In this document: positions 49,317 through 62,836 of the stretch, piece by piece
Layout of the letters: every line of letters begins with the position of its first letter
Position numbering within the stretch: position 1 is the stretch's first letter
Source: Cruorifilaria tuberocauda
Lineage: Eukaryota > Nematoda > Chromadorea > Rhabditida > Onchocercidae
Length of the DNA stretch: 64,000 nt
NCBI GenBank assembly: GCA_013365365.1
Contig: JABVXU010000179.1
Span: 1-64,000 of the forward strand
Direction of reading: 5' to 3'
The notes under the pieces: generated by a model
Seen by the model: the letters and a program-made list of their open reading frames with translations, nothing else
Told to the model about the DNA's origin: nothing
Databases searched by the model: none
Position numbers and translations under genes: made by a program

Positions 49317-52300
49317 ATGGCTGGTAATATAGAACTACTTAATTTTTTAAATCAGCAAACAGATAAAAAAAATTCGATAACTGATATAAAAGAAATTGCA
49401 TCTCATTCATTGGCCAATGATATTCAGAATAAGTTGCTTGGGACAGCAAACATCCATCAGACAGTTGTATCAAACGATGATGACAAAAATGGTCCTTATT
49501 AGATTTTGACATTTTAATATTTTTAACAGAATTTATTTGATATCAATTTGATCAGTAATTAAACGGGATGAAAGTAACAAATTTGAAATATAAATAATTA
49601 GCATAAAATTTGATCAAGTCCTATTTGAAATAGATAAGTTTGAAATAATAATGTTGATACATATGGAATAGCCTAGTAATGCTGGCAATATTTTATGTAG
49701 GCTTGCTTATTCATGATACAGTGAACAGTAAGAAGTTATTCAAAGTTTAAACTCTGTAATAGTTGTCGGATTCGATTCATCGAAATGGAATGTTAGTGAT
49801 GATGTGGAAATTTTAACATCATATTCCATTCCACCAATGAAATGAAAATAGAACAATGGTATTTTTATGTAACTAAATATTATCGGTTCCAATTTTTTCG
49901 CTGCTGTTGAGTTAAAATTTTTTTTAATAGAAAAAAAGAAGAAAATACATCAAATTATTTCTACAATGAATCTTGTTTGTAAATTTGATAGAAAAGAATG
50001 ATATAGAAGTCAGAATTAGTTTAACTTTGATTTTTAATTTAACACCCAAATAATAGAGCATCAACTTAGCTATTATTTAGGAAAATTAAGCTACTTCTGT
50101 GAGAGATTTCTAACAATTCATCTGAATACATATTACAATTACAAGCTCCTAATATTTATCAATAAAGTGCTGAAATTCAATCATTTATTTCTGCCATAAA
50201 ATTTTTCGAAAAAAAATTAGGCTGCTATGTTTTTTCTTTTGATTTCATAACTTATGATTTGTTCTTTTTCCATTTGAAAACCTATTTTTTTTTCTGAAAA
50301 ATTTTTGAATTATTTTTTTCAGAAAATGAAAAATGTTCCACTGAAAATTCAATAACATCGAAATTTCAAGAAGCAATAATTGAAATCAAGGGAATGACGT
50401 GCCATTCATGTGTAAATAATATCGAGGAGACAATTGGAAGAAACGATGGCATAAAATCGATTTCCGTTTCACTAAATAAATCTGAAGGCTAGTTATTATT
50501 AGTTCTGATTTTCCAAACAAAAGTAAAAAATTTTCTAGTGTTCGCTAATAACTAACTCAGACTAAAAATAGTTTAGCTATATTAATCCTGAAATTTAAGA
50601 GAATGTTTGAGGAGTGGAAATTTTGCGATGCCAAATTAATGCGTTATTTCCCACTTAATTCTTCAGTTTTGGTTTAGTTTTTCATTTAAGGGCGGGTTGT
50701 ATGCGATACCTCTAAACGGAGTGTTCAAATGGTTGTCGAAATGATCACTGATATGGGCTATGATGCGCAGCTATTACGAACCCAGGGTCTTTTTTTGCTT
50801 ATTAAAAAACAGTTTTCACTATTCAAATCGGTAAGGATAATTATTAAAAATCTGCAAACTTTAGATGATGTAGCTTTTTATTTTCAAATTTGTTTGGTTT
50901 GCCAGTCAAAAAATAATTTAGACAGGAAACTTAAAAAATTGTACAAGGCTTGACTTTTTTCAACGTGTAATAGCATTTTACTGTCGAGATAGCTGCATTT
51001 TCTTAACGTTTTTTTTTTCAGATTATTCCGAAGAGAAAAATGATGCACCTCCACGAGTTATACTTAAAAAGAAAGATAACTTAAATGAGGTTATTGAATC
51101 CGCTGTGAAACTTGGGAAAAAAACAGCGAAATTCGGGCCTGTAAATGATGATTCCATCGAGAAGCGAACATTTTCAGTAGAAGGAATGACGTGTGCTTCA
51201 TGCGTTGCTTATATAGAACGGAATATTGGAAAGTTGAAAGGTTTTGTCATTTTTTAATTCATTTATTTAATGTTTATGTTTACGGATATAATGCAAAACA
51301 AGTTCGGTATTGCAGCACATTTTTCTGGATTTCGGCGTTTTCCTTGCTTTTTTGTGTAATTTTGATTTTGATCTGAAATTTATCTTTCATTGTATAAATT
51401 AGACATCAGTAAATAAGTTATGCTTCAAAAATTGAAGAATAATTAGATTCTCACTATCTGATCTGTTTACAAAAAGCGTTAAATTCCAGGTGTGCATTCT
51501 GTAGTCGTAGCTTTAATGTCATCAAAAGCGGAAGTAGTATATGATTCGCTAGCAATCGCTGCTGAACACATAGCTGATGAAATTAACATGTTAGGATACC
51601 GAGCTGCTATTATCGACGATGGATTTAGAAATCATTCCGTGTTAAATTTACTGGCAAGTGCTATCTGAATTCAGTTAATTATATCAACTATTAACTATGC
51701 TGTTATGACAATTAAATAATTTTCAGTTTCATTGTAGCTCTGATATTATCTTTCATATTGAAATGCAATTCAAAAGTGGCCAATCAAAAATCATTCAAAA
51801 AATTTCCATCGGTCTACTTCTATCTCTTTATTATGATCTAAAATCTAGAAATTATCGAGTTCAGATTTCCGGATTATCAACAGGAATGTGCGCGCAACGG
51901 ATAGAATCACATGTTGTTGCCAGAAAGGGAATCGAATCATGTTCTGTTTCATTAGCAGCATCGTCTGCAAGGATTGAATACACTCCTACATTTATAGGTC
52001 CACGTGATATTATCAAAGTGATTGAGGTAAGAAATTATGGTCAAACGAGTGAAGACTTAAGTTGATAATGATTCAAAATTAACTCCATAAAGTTTATAGC
52101 ATTTTATTCTTAAATATGACGAATTCTTTGAGGATTTGGGATATTCGGCAACGGTTGCGTCTCACGATGAACGCCTAAAAAGACTCGATCACTCGGCCGA
52201 AGTAGCAAAGTGCGTTAACTTTCCAAGAAATATTCATTATATATTTCTACTTATAATTTTATTACTTCAACAACTGAAAAATATTTTATAAAATTACGAT

Positions 52301-55300
52301 TCAGCTAAATATCTTACCTATGGCTCGGAATAAACTTCTTTGCCTACCTGACGAATTTTTTTGTGTCTTGAAGATAATTATTGAATAAGTTTTGATATTT
52401 TTATCATTCTTCAAACTTTAATACTGGTATAGATGGAGGATTTCCCTATTGGTATCATTATTATTCGGAGTACCAGTAATGGCTGTGATGATTTATTTTC
52501 ATTGGTTTCTCCGTACACCAATGAACCCTGAGGCGCAGACACCAATATTTACCTCTGCACTCAGTTTGGATAACCTCATTTTATTTATTTTATGTACACC
52601 TGTGCAGGTAATAATTAATAGCTTTTAACACACACTATGCTGGATTTTACACGTATTGTCAAAATTACACCGTTTTCAGTATTTTCTTGTAGTCACTGAA
52701 GTATTATCTGCCAAAACAAACTAGTAAATGTTGATCCTTCATACTGGTTTACTTTGATGCTTATTTTTTATTGATCACTTAGAAATTGCCTTAATAGTGT
52801 CCTTTAATATTTATTTTCGTATTTTTATGAATATTTTCTGAATTCTTTTTAGTTGTTTGGTGGGAAATACTTTTATTTACAAAGCTGGAGAGCGTTAAGG
52901 CATGGTTCAACAAATATGGATGTTTTAATTGTTCTTGCAACAACTACTTCATATTTATACTCCTTGACTGTTATTGTGATAGCCATCATTTTAAGGTAAA
53001 TAACGGAAGGTATAAAAATAATTTCTCAATGATAAGATGTGTTATCTGTGAAATGAAATATTTAAAAACTTTATTTAAAAAAAGTTATATTGAGACTTGA
53101 ATTTTGCGGGTGTTTTAATTCTCTAAATTAGCATGAGTCAAAAGAGGGATAATTTTTTCTAGACCATCATTTCAACTTTTATATTTTGTTAAATTTGAAT
53201 TTTCTATTCTTTTGATTCTAATCATTGTTTATTTTCCTTAACTTTATTTGAGATTTGCTCATGTTTTAGATGGCCAAGCAGTCCGATGACATTTTTCGAT
53301 GTTACACCAATGCTAATAACTTTCGTATCATTAGGTCGGTGGTTGGAGCACAAGGCGAAAGGTAAAACGTCGGAAGCTTTAAGCAAGCTGATGTCATTGC
53401 AAGCAAAAGAAGCAGCGTTAGTAACTCGAGATGACGATGGTCGGATTTTATCTGAGGAAAATATTGATGTTGAATTGGTCAGTTTGATTTTAGATAAAAT
53501 CTTTATTGCTTTTGTCATACATGTAAAAATGCGTAGAGATATTTGATTGAATATTGAATGAAAGTAAATAAAAATGGTTTAATTTTCTAAAATTAAAATT
53601 GTTTAATTTTCTAGGTTCAAAGAGGTGATCTGTTGAAAGTTGTTCCGGGTGCCAAAATTCCAGCTGATGGAATTGTTGTGGATGGCAAAAGTGCAGCGGA
53701 TGAATCATTCGTTACTGGAGAATCGATGCCCGTCGTCAAGAGAGAAGGTGATTTCTTGGTTCCCTTATTCCTGTTTGATATTCAATTTATTGTGATGGCT
53801 TAAATTTTATTTCGACAGGTTACCAAAACTAATGTCCATTATCGGTTGACATGGTATCTGAAAAATGCAATCTTAAAGCTATCTCTCAAATTGTAATCAT
53901 CATTTGTTTCAGGTAGCACAGTAATAGGCGGTTCGGTTAATCAACATGGGACGCTGTTGATACAGACGACTCATGTTGGTCAAGAAACAACTTTAGCGCA
54001 AATTGTACGTTTGGTTGAGGAAGCGCAAACTTCTAAAGTTCGTTCTTAAAGAAATATTTCATGTTGTACTTAACATTGGTTTCATTTTTTCGCTTTATTC
54101 TAGATAACTAATTTTAGTATTATTTTTGTCCTTTTTATAGTTCTTATTATAGGCGCCTATACAGCAAACAGCTGATCGAATAGCCGGTCTCTTCGTACCA
54201 GTAGTTATTGGTTTAGCAACATTAACTCTTGTTGTCTGGATTTTTTTTGGTATCTATGTTATGGATATGCAATACATGGTGCGATTTTTTTATTTTAATG
54301 CATGAAATAAAAATATGGAATATTTAAATGTCCTAGAGAGAATTGACTATTATGAACTAAATCTTTTAAAAATTTGGGATTTATGTCAAATATTTTGAGC
54401 TGAAAATTTTAATATCAATCTGTTGGTTGTTAATGTCATCTTTTGATTTGTGTGACTTTTTGTCTTCATTGTAAACTACCACATTGTTCTTTTTACTGAG
54501 CGTTAATTCATTTAAATATCTCTTTTCATTATACCAAGACATAACAGATGTTGAAGCATTAACGCCCTGATATATGAATAAAGTATTATGGGAGGAAAAG
54601 TTATTAGTTTTTAGAAAAAACTGCTAACGGCGATGCCTTAAATTTTCATGCAAGATTATATTTTAAGACGTAAAATTAAGCTGTGAGCAACGAGATATTT
54701 GAAAATCGATGTGTTATTTTTCTTTTTTCAGGATAAAAGGACAAAGATGGAAATTGTACTGAAGCGCGCTTTTGAAGCGGCTATCACAGTGTTAGCAATA
54801 GCATGTCCTTGTTCACTAGGCCTGGCAACACCAACAGCAGTAATGGTTGGCACAGGTATCGGTGCTGTTAATGGTATACTTATTAAAGGTGGTGAACCGT
54901 TAGAAATGGCCCATAAGGTAAGCAGCAGTTATTTCTAAAACCGTTCCCGGAATTTAGGGTACTTGCGAATTTATGGCCCAAAGGAAAAAATGAATCGCGG
55001 GGCTTACAGTAACAATTAAAATAATTTCTTCCTAAATATGGTTTTGCTTTTTTTTCTTCAAACATTTTGGATTTATCATTAGTCATTTTGAAATATTAAT
55101 ATAAACAAAGGGAAATGTTTCATTTTTTCAGATCACAACAGTCGTTATGGATAAAACTGGCACCGTAACCGAGGGTCATCCAAGAGTAGTAGTAATTCAT
55201 ACGTTAATTTCGGAAAATCGTTTATCACTCATAAAATTATTCGCGATCATTGGTTCGGCCGAATCAAATAGCGAGCATCCTATTGCAAATTCAATTACTT

Positions 55301-58300
55301 CTTTTGTAAAGGAAGTAAGTCAATTTTTGGATATTTCTGGAAATTCAATCCTTCGCGGAGATCTTCAAATTCATACAGTTCTCTTTATAGTTTTTATATA
55401 ATTCATAATTCACTTTTCAATTCTTTTCTACATTTTTATTTTACAGTGGTTAAATACGAAAGAATGGGCCACCGTTCGACGATTTCATGCATCTGCTGGA
55501 AATGGGATTGCTTGCGAAGTGCGGAAAATCGATGAGATGTTATTTAATACAATGCAGCAGGAAGAATCTCAAATCGATTCAGTAATTAAATTAAATAATG
55601 GTGATGTCACATTAATCAGGGACGAACAGCATGGTAAGCTGTAGGTTTCATCTTTTACTATGACTGTAGACGAAAATTTGCAAGCATGTTTAACGAATAC
55701 TTTAATATGTTGCTATATACAGGAGAAAGTGAAGGATCTTTCTAATTCTTCGGAAGGTTCAATAGCTTGTGTTTACATTTTTTTTTGCATAAAAATTATG
55801 CATATTAATCATTTAATCATATTTCTCTTGGACAGACAGTGTTTATATCATTATTGTCATTTGACTTTTCTGATTCCAAATTCTGCTTCTTGATCATCAT
55901 TTAGATAACTACAATTTTTTTATAGGTATTGATAAGGCCGCATTTAATGACAATGAGCCACTTCGAGTTGTAATCGGTAATGAACGATGGATGATTAAAA
56001 ATGCAGTTCCAGTTGATGAATATGTTGAAAATCTGATTAAGACGGAGCAGACGGCTGGGCACATATCCGTTATGTGCGCAATAAACGGTGAAAAAGTATT
56101 TATGAATAATGAAACTTTTAACTTTCAACTGTTGATGTGGATAGGTGAAATGTTGCAACTAATTCTAACTAATTCTTGATCACCTATACAAATAGGTTAT
56201 TAGAACATGGACTCATAGAAGAAGAATATTACAATGGTGGATTAGTATTTAAAACTGAGATAAAGCTACTTAACGTTTTTTTCATTTTCAGGTTGTCTCG
56301 TTGCAACGATAAGTATAGCAGATATAGTGAAGAATGAAAGTGCTCTTGCTGTTTGGGCTCTGCAGCGCATGAATATCAGAGTAATCCTCTTGACAGGTGA
56401 CAATGCTCGTACTGCAGAAGCAACAGCTAGGCAAGTTGGTATACGCGAAGTATTTGCCGAAGTTTTGCCGAATCAGAAGCGAGCTAAAATTGAACAGTTG
56501 CAGGTATTTTACAGGCGCTTTTTTGAAAAAAAAATTAATTTAAAAATATTAGTTTATAAGCGAAAATTCTAGTAATAAATTTTAGTTAAATTAATGCTGT
56601 TTCTTAAAACAAACTTTGGTGTTTCGGTGTTACTATAAATATTATATTGTATTAGCTATTTTATGCACTCACTTTTTATCTTATTGCAACTTAAAGTTTT
56701 TCCTGTCTCCTGAGTATTTTCTCAAATACCTTCCTTTGGTTGCTCCCTTCCTTCTCTTCATTTTCTTCACAAGTTTTCTACCTTTTCTATAGATATAGCT
56801 TTCCTTCTTTGTTTTCATCTAGTTTTTTCTCGTTTTAGTGTATTAAATGTATCAGGGATATGCATATTTCTCGAAGGTAAAAGCATTTTTACTGCCGAAT
56901 TTAAGTATTTGATGGTTAAGCTATATTTTTTTTAAATATCATAAAAATCAAACGTCTTATTACTAGTTTTTTTCGCCTTCCATTTTAGGAAATGAAAGAA
57001 CGAGTAGCGATGGTTGGTGATGGAGTAAATGATAGTCCTGCTTTAGCTAGTGCTGATGTTGGCATTGCAATTGCAGCTGGTTCAGATGTTGCAATCGAAA
57101 GTGCAGGTATCGTCTTAGTGAAAGTAAGGTTTTTTTAATTAAATTTTGCTTTAGAATGTGGTTCAGTCGGATACCACATAATACTTCTAATTAGATATAT
57201 TTCTGATTTTTTTTTGTCTAATTAGTCCTGTCATTGACATACTTTGGATTGTAAAGAGCAAGTCAATCATTTTCGGAAAAATATCAGTTACCTTTATGAA
57301 AATAATGACTAGTATTTAAAAATTTTTTTTTTTAAACTAAGTAAACTAATTAAATTGTCATTTAGAACGATCTTATTGATGTGGTGGCGGCGATAGATTT
57401 GTCAAAACGGACGACACGTCGTATACAACTTAATTTTTTGTTCGCTGTGTTATACAATATTGTTGGAATCCCTATCGCAGCCGGTTAGTTTTCCTTCTAT
57501 CAGTTCGTTTTTTATTTTGATACTGATTACTTATTTTAAGTATGATCCAATTGAATAGCTTTTTTGAATGATTGTTAAAAGATTGCTTACCCTTGCTTAC
57601 CCCGATTCAGCAAATGTTCATCTTTTTGAGATAATTGAGAAACCATTGGCGACTAAATGATTCAATACGGAAATTATCAAAAAATGTTAATTTGAGTCTC
57701 AATATCTATAATTTATGCTCATATACATAATTTATTCCTGTTAGTCATCGAATCCAATTTCTCATACGAAAGTTGATTTGACGCTTAAAGCTTCTTTAAG
57801 ACGTGACTTATTATTTATCGTTTTAGGTGTTTTTATGCCTTGGGGTTTTACTATCCAACCGTGGATGGCAGCAGCAGCAATGGCTTTATCATCAGTCAGT
57901 GTTGTCGCTTCGTCTCTGATGCTAACACTATATAGGCAAACTATTATTTTTATTGTTTTCATAATTCCTAATTTCTAAACGTTTCGTAATTTCATAGTTG
58001 ATTTGTGAGTTAGATGCTGTAGTCTCTTGATTTTGTATGATACTGAAAAATCTTTAAAAATTTATATTTTTTGAAGACATATTCCTAATCTTTGATTTAA
58101 TTAACTTTCTTTATCTGCTAACTAATCACTTATCTTTCCCTGTATATTTTTTATCCTTAACATTTAGGAAGCCAACTCAGCAAAGTTTGGCTTGTGCGGA
58201 GTTTTATAACCATCAAGCACGACTAGCGATGGGTGACTGGCCAGTTGTTGTACATCGTGGTTTGGATAATTTTGCTGTGAGACGATCGTTGTCGAAATTA

Positions 58301-58393
58301 TCATTCAGTTCGGTTATTTCAACAATAAACTCAATATTCGACTCGCAGCAAAGTATAAATCGTGTCACACCGCTTGATAGGTCTGTCAGTTAA
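49317..58393 (+). CDS. cua-1: Copper-transporting P1B-type ATPase (ATP7/CUA-1), 1207 residues
   Basis: Pumps Cu(I) into the secretory pathway or out of the cell using ATP. Twenty-two exons keep phase: 49317-49491, 50323-50487, 50691-50786, 51022-51240, 51490-51653, 51727-52026, 52133-52209, 52433-52607, 52853-52995, 53270-53477, 53615-53747, 53913-54037, 54153-54278, 54732-54917, 55132-55314, 55447-55633, 55926-56087, 56292-56503, 56989-57123, 57366-57483, 57827-57935, 58168-58393. Metal-binding domains: HMA1 GMTCHSC (about 81-87), HMA2 GMTCASC (about 200-206), HMA3 degenerate GLSTGMC (about 322-328). Core motifs: TGES (about 608), copper-site CPC in [11 protein letters not shown] (about 727-729), phosphorylation DKTGT (D about 771), SEHP (H about 813), TGDNA (about 976) and GDGVNDSPA (about 1022). 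All catalytic residues are intact. Three introns use GC donors. The C-tail is short, without an obvious di-leucine. Confidence 0.97.
50488..50690 (+). other. GC-AG intron in the copper ATPase gene (intron 2)
   Basis: The exon ends AAATCTGAAG and the intron starts GCTAGT and ends TTTAAG. Reading through instead meets a TAG two codons on; no GT donor restores HMA1. With the GC donor the domain continues [14 protein letters not shown] in phase to the GYDA end of HMA1. Confidence 0.75.
51654..51726 (+). other. GC-AG intron in the copper ATPase gene (intron 5)
   Basis: The donor is CTG|GCAAGT, a strong GC-class consensus, and the acceptor TTTTCAG. Reading through stops at TGA five codons later. 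The splice keeps phase 0 between HMA2 and the linker to HMA3. Confidence 0.7.
57936..58167 (+). other. GC-AG intron in the copper ATPase gene (intron 21)
   Basis: The donor is TATAG|GCAAAC and the acceptor CATTTAG. The junction makes LTLYRKPTQQS, matching the LYRKPT sequence conserved after the last membrane helix in ATP7 proteins, so the position is well supported despite the non-GT donor. Confidence 0.82.
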
Positions 58394-60781
58394 TCTTATA
58401 AGTGATGAATATTTTTATACATATAGCTCATTTTTTGTGTCTTAAGATTTTTATTAAATTTATACTTTATTTGCTCATGTGATATGTCTTAAGATGGCTT
58501 TAATTAATGAAGGAAGGGAAGGCAATTCATTCCTTTTATTTGATTTACCTTTATTGCTTTAAGGATAGCTTACTTTTTTTTAGCATGATCTCCATTTCTT
58601 AAGTAATTCTTTCTTAAATAATTAAAAAATAGAAAATTTCCGAAATTTTCCCTTATTGAGAGTTATAAAGTAATAAAGAGGAGTATTTTTCCAATTTATA
58701 GGTAATTGCTTTGAATACTTCCCGAATGAAAGCTGTAAATATGTTCTTTGTCATATTTATGCTTGCGTAAAATTTTGTGGCAAGATAAATGTCACAAACG
58801 CTTTAATTATAGTATTACTTTAGTTACAGACTATTTTTAGAAAACTTTTGCTTCAACGTAAATCAACTGCTGGTTCGCTGGACTCACCGAATACTGCACT
58901 TATTATTTAAACCTTTTATCCTCAGTGCCTCTTTTGTTTGTTTCCTCGTCATGTCATAATTGCTAATTTTCCTTTGTGAGTTATGCTTCTTTTGATGTGA
59001 GATCCAAAATGAAGTTGGCAAAAATTATCTAATAATAATTTGACAATGGATTTCGGTCGTCGTAGCTGCATCTACCAAAAAATGAATCAACCAATTGATA
59101 TTTTCAAGTGAGCTGTCATCGATTCCTGCTTATTATGCATTCTGCTCTTTCCCGGTGCCACCTGCATGATGATGTGAGCTGATTTCAATTACCTATCGTC
59201 TAAGTTTATGTAACATTAGTTGCGACTTTCTAATAAAATCTTTTTATTCATATTTTTGGGGAATTCATATTTTCATATTTATGTCTTTCCCTTCTCCACT
59301 GTCAATCGATTGCTTTTGTTCCTATATAGCTATTTTTTATCAGGATTTCTGGTAACAAATTTAAATATAACGGGAAATGGTTAGAACTTATTTTAAATGG
59401 GTTATTGAAAACTTCATGTCTGAAATTTCCATTAATTTGCATTTCATTTGTCTTTCGTGCGGCATGTAGACATAGATCTATGCTTTTGTTTTCATTTATC
59501 TATTATCTCTATTATATCCATAATTAACTTATTGATTTACTGATACCTGTGATTATTTTTGCAAAAGTTACGAGGACCTTATTTCCTCTTAGAAAATAGG
59601 GTTATAATAGGAAAAGTTCTATTCCTCCATGTCCATATCTGGAATTCTTTCACATTCATACCTTACGCAATCCAATGAAGCTTTTAACTTTAATATTTGA
59701 TATGTAATTTTATATGTAATATCCTTATCAGTCGTTTCATAATAATCCAATTTTTCAAATATTTATATGATATTTTGTTTATATCTAGCATGTGTATATT
59801 TCATTTTTACTAATTATACTGTATTCAGCACTTCTTTCTAATTAACCTTCTGCAGAAAAACACGCAATTTTTTTAATTTAAATTCAGTTATAAGTTTATC
59901 ATTAAAACTGTATCAACCGGTCCATTGATGTGCTTTTTGATTGAAATTAAAACAAATCTACATTTCAATAACTACTTCGTTTGAAAAAATGAAGATGGTT
60001 CGGAATGGAAAGCAAAGAATTTTAATTTCTAAATTCTATACAATATACGAAGTGTATGATATATTCCAAAAAGCAATGATTAAAGCGAATTCAGCTATAA
60101 ACTGATGATGTATGAGAAAGTGCATAAATCTCATCGGCTATGATGTTCAGCAGTTTCCAGTTTTGCGGGGCATTTCATTGTCTTTTTTCCAGATATCATT
60201 TATCAATTTTCCATCAAGTGAGATTTTTTTTTCTTCTGAATCTCATCACTTTGCATTTTCCCTTTCAATCTGTTGTATGCTTAATTAACTATTATATCTT
60301 TCCATCATAAGCATTTTACTTCTGTTAGCTTTTATATTTCAATATATTTTTTAGTTATATAATCCGTACTAATCTCTTGTAACTTTTCTGTGATTTTGCT
60401 TTATTGCACGAAAATATCATGGAATATAATTTACGTCTTAACCGAAAATTGTGATATGAAATCAAAAATCTTTGGGTTTAAAATTCATTTGAAACATCTT
60501 TGTGCATTCATTTAGCGTAGAATTATGTAAGAATTTTGATCACATTTTGTTTTCCATTTATTGTTTTGTTTTTTTATAGAACTTTGATGATTAATTTGAT
60601 TGGAAAAATTTACTAACTCAGATATTTATTAGCTACTTTTAATTTTCCTATTATTCAATGTTTTTTTGGGTCTCAATTGATGCTACCGGTGTGATGTAAT
60701 TTTCATCTCCTATAAATCACAGTTCGTCATTTTCCTTCCCAAAATAGGAAAATCATAACTCCTTATTCAGATAGCAGTAGA
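58394..60781. other. Intergenic region between convergent genes, no gene seen
   Basis: 2.4 kb between the stop codons of the copper ATPase (+) and the cysteine-rich gene (-). It contains AATAAA at 58672-58677 but no exon, RNA gene or clear repeat I can support. Confidence 0.55.
58672..58677 (+). terminator. AATAAA signal, copper ATPase gene
   Basis: AATAAA about 280 nt after the stop codon; a reasonable poly(A) signal for this gene. Confidence 0.4.
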
Positions 60782-62404
60782 TTATATGTTATTATAATAG
60801 TAACTTAATCCTGATAGAAAAGGAAAGACAGCTTTCAAGAAAGCAGACAATTGTAGTGTAGAATGACACTTCCTTTGAGTTGTTACTGTACTCCAAGCTG
60901 AAATTTCAAAGTTACAAGAATTTGAATGCTTAGATATTATTTGAGCATTTGAATATGAAGAGGATTTCAGTATGTAAAAAACTATTTTGATCTAATTATA
61001 AATACTAAAGATATTGTGGCTCCATTTATAAAATTTATATGAAAATCGATTCCTTTTTCAATAATCTTATTTTTGTTTTCTCACTCAGAGAGGGAAGTAA
61101 AGCTTAAGTATAATTGAGAATTTCTATAGTACGAAAATAAAAAATTTACTAGAAAATTCTTTGCGAAAAAGCGGATATACTCACTTGAATTATGAAAAAT
61201 AGTAGAATGAACAGTCTGAATGGTAATCATTTCCGGCATTTTCGTGGTGGATGATATAATTTTTTTTTCTGCTAATCCCTTGCTGCAAACTGTTGTGTTA
61301 GCGCAGCTTTTCATATCGCTATAAATAATGACAAGTATCTTATGCTTTCCAAATAGTAAGATTTGAAATTGTATAACTTCAATTGCCAGTCAGGATATAT
61401 CAAGATACCTTAATTGCTTAACGTGCTGAAGTAGCGTAATCAAAAAGAACAAGAAAACTTATGAATCTTGAAAATTTCCAGCACTTTCATCTGTTTCAAA
61501 CAGCTCTTATTCTTTTTTTTAAGACTAGAAATCTAAATTTCATCAATTCGATTAAAAACTTTTTTCTCTTGGAACAATCATAAGAAAAAAGGAAAATTTG
61601 TTATTGTTTAGGTTATTGTACTATGGAATGATGTTTCAAAAGGAAAATACGCATTTCGATGATTGTTGATACAAACGCATGAATAGATATAACGTTTGCT
61701 ACGATAACAAGCAAATTTGTCGTAGAAATCACAGTTGAAATTTCGTGGATATTCATAAGCACTATTGCAAAGAATCGGACTAAACTCCTTACCTAAGTCA
61801 ATACAGCGTCGAAATTCGTCAACATCTGCAAAAACCATAATAACTAAAAACATTAATGAATGTGTAGTAAGAAAAATTAAACTTTAACAAATTTTGATTT
61901 GAATAAATGAAGAAGTTCTTACAAATAACTCTCTGCTTGGGTACTGTTTATTTTAATTGACAAATAAATAATTCATCAAGTGATAAAACATGATAATCGT
62001 ACATTCAAATTTCAAGAACGTTCAATAATACGTTATCAGAGCTATCAGTTATTACCCACAAACCGATCCATCAAAGTAATCAAATTGGTTCTTCTTCAAT
62101 ATCTTGTAATTCTCAATCAGACTCAGGGATGATTTGAACAATCACTGATTCTCAATAAGGCTTAGAGATGATTTGAACAATCGATAGCTTAATTCGGTGG
62201 AAGGGGAAAATGAGGATAAAGATCAGGAAGAATGTTTCACATAATTATTGGTACTTCTAATCAGAACATCAAACTAACAATCAGAATTTCTGATGCAAAT
62301 GTAGCCGAACAGACATGGCTTCCAAATTGTCTTACCATATAACTCAAGTGGTCGTTTGTCACAAATTACAGCTCTGCTATCAGCTGTACATTCCATTTTT
62401 GTCC
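60782..62404 (-). CDS. Cysteine-rich protein, probably secreted or surface, 5' end uncertain
   Basis: Four exons join in phase on the minus strand: 62404-62336, 61825-61651, 61318-61185, 60897-60782 (TAA), about 164 residues. About ten cysteines occur at irregular spacing (MECTADSRAVICDK, FRRCIDL, PILCNSAYEYP, NFNCDFYDKFACYRS, YSCVCINNH, KSCANTTVCSKG, KCHS), a pattern of disulphide-bonded extracellular nematode proteins. A sequon-type NTT and NSS are present. The last exon ends in a moderately hydrophobic stretch (LQLSAFLKAVFPFLSGLS), which might be a membrane or lipid-anchor tail. The first visible exon needs an upstream exon ending in phase 1; no signal-peptide exon was found, although a coding-like segment lies at 62645-62836. 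I do not recognise the family. Confidence 0.66.
62109..62186 (+). repeat. Direct duplication of about 38 bp
   Basis: Two adjacent copies share ATTCTCAAT, then AGACT/GGCTTAG and GATGATTTGAACAATC. They lie in the intron between the first two visible exons of the cysteine-rich gene. Confidence 0.75.
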
Positions 62405-62644
62405 CTGAAATCAAATATTGCGGGAAGTGAATTGAAATTTTTGATGAGAATAAGCAGTATTTTTGATTTATGATATGATATGATGATAATATGCCTCATA
62501 ATAATGTACATATTAAGTCATATGTTCGTGATAATAAATATTGTTCTATATATTCCATTGAAAATTTGCTATGTTCAAAGTTTTTTTTAAAAAAATCATC
62601 GGTGAAATCTCAAACAAAGTTTTGTTAACAGATAAATCTCTTAC

Positions 62645-62836
62645 AATTTATCAGTGTGATATCATGAAAACCTTCGAAATCAGAATGATCTTGATATTCT
62701 AACGCTGCTGCCTTTTTGGTAATTTTTGACGGAATATCCCAGATATCATGATAATCAGATGTATTCGATAAATCATTTTTGAATGCCAATTTTACCGAAA
62801 AATAATCAATGAATTTGCAGATTTCAAGGTAGATTT
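62645..62836 (-). CDS. Coding-like segment, possible upstream exon of the cysteine-rich gene
   Basis: A minus-strand frame of about 64 codons with a convincing amino-acid mix (SDYHDIWDIPSKITKK, EYQDHSDFEGFHD) ends in phase 1 at a GTAAGA donor, matching the acceptor of exon 62404. The frame has no ATG and no AG acceptor at its 5' end: it runs back into a TAA just across a run of nine A. One extra base in that run would place an ATG in frame. It may be a first exon interrupted by an indel, a pseudogene fragment, or part of another gene. Confidence 0.35.

Noticed and set aside
50482..50500. In-frame TAG after the first copper-binding domain, suggesting a frameshifted or pseudogenised ATPase
   Set aside because: A GC donor (GAAG|GCTAGT) just before the TAG joins in phase to exon 50691 and restores the conserved end of the domain; the rest of the gene is fully intact.
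53222..53708. Minus ORFs across the copper ATPase exons
   Set aside because: They are antisense shadows of exons 53270-53477 and 53615-53747.
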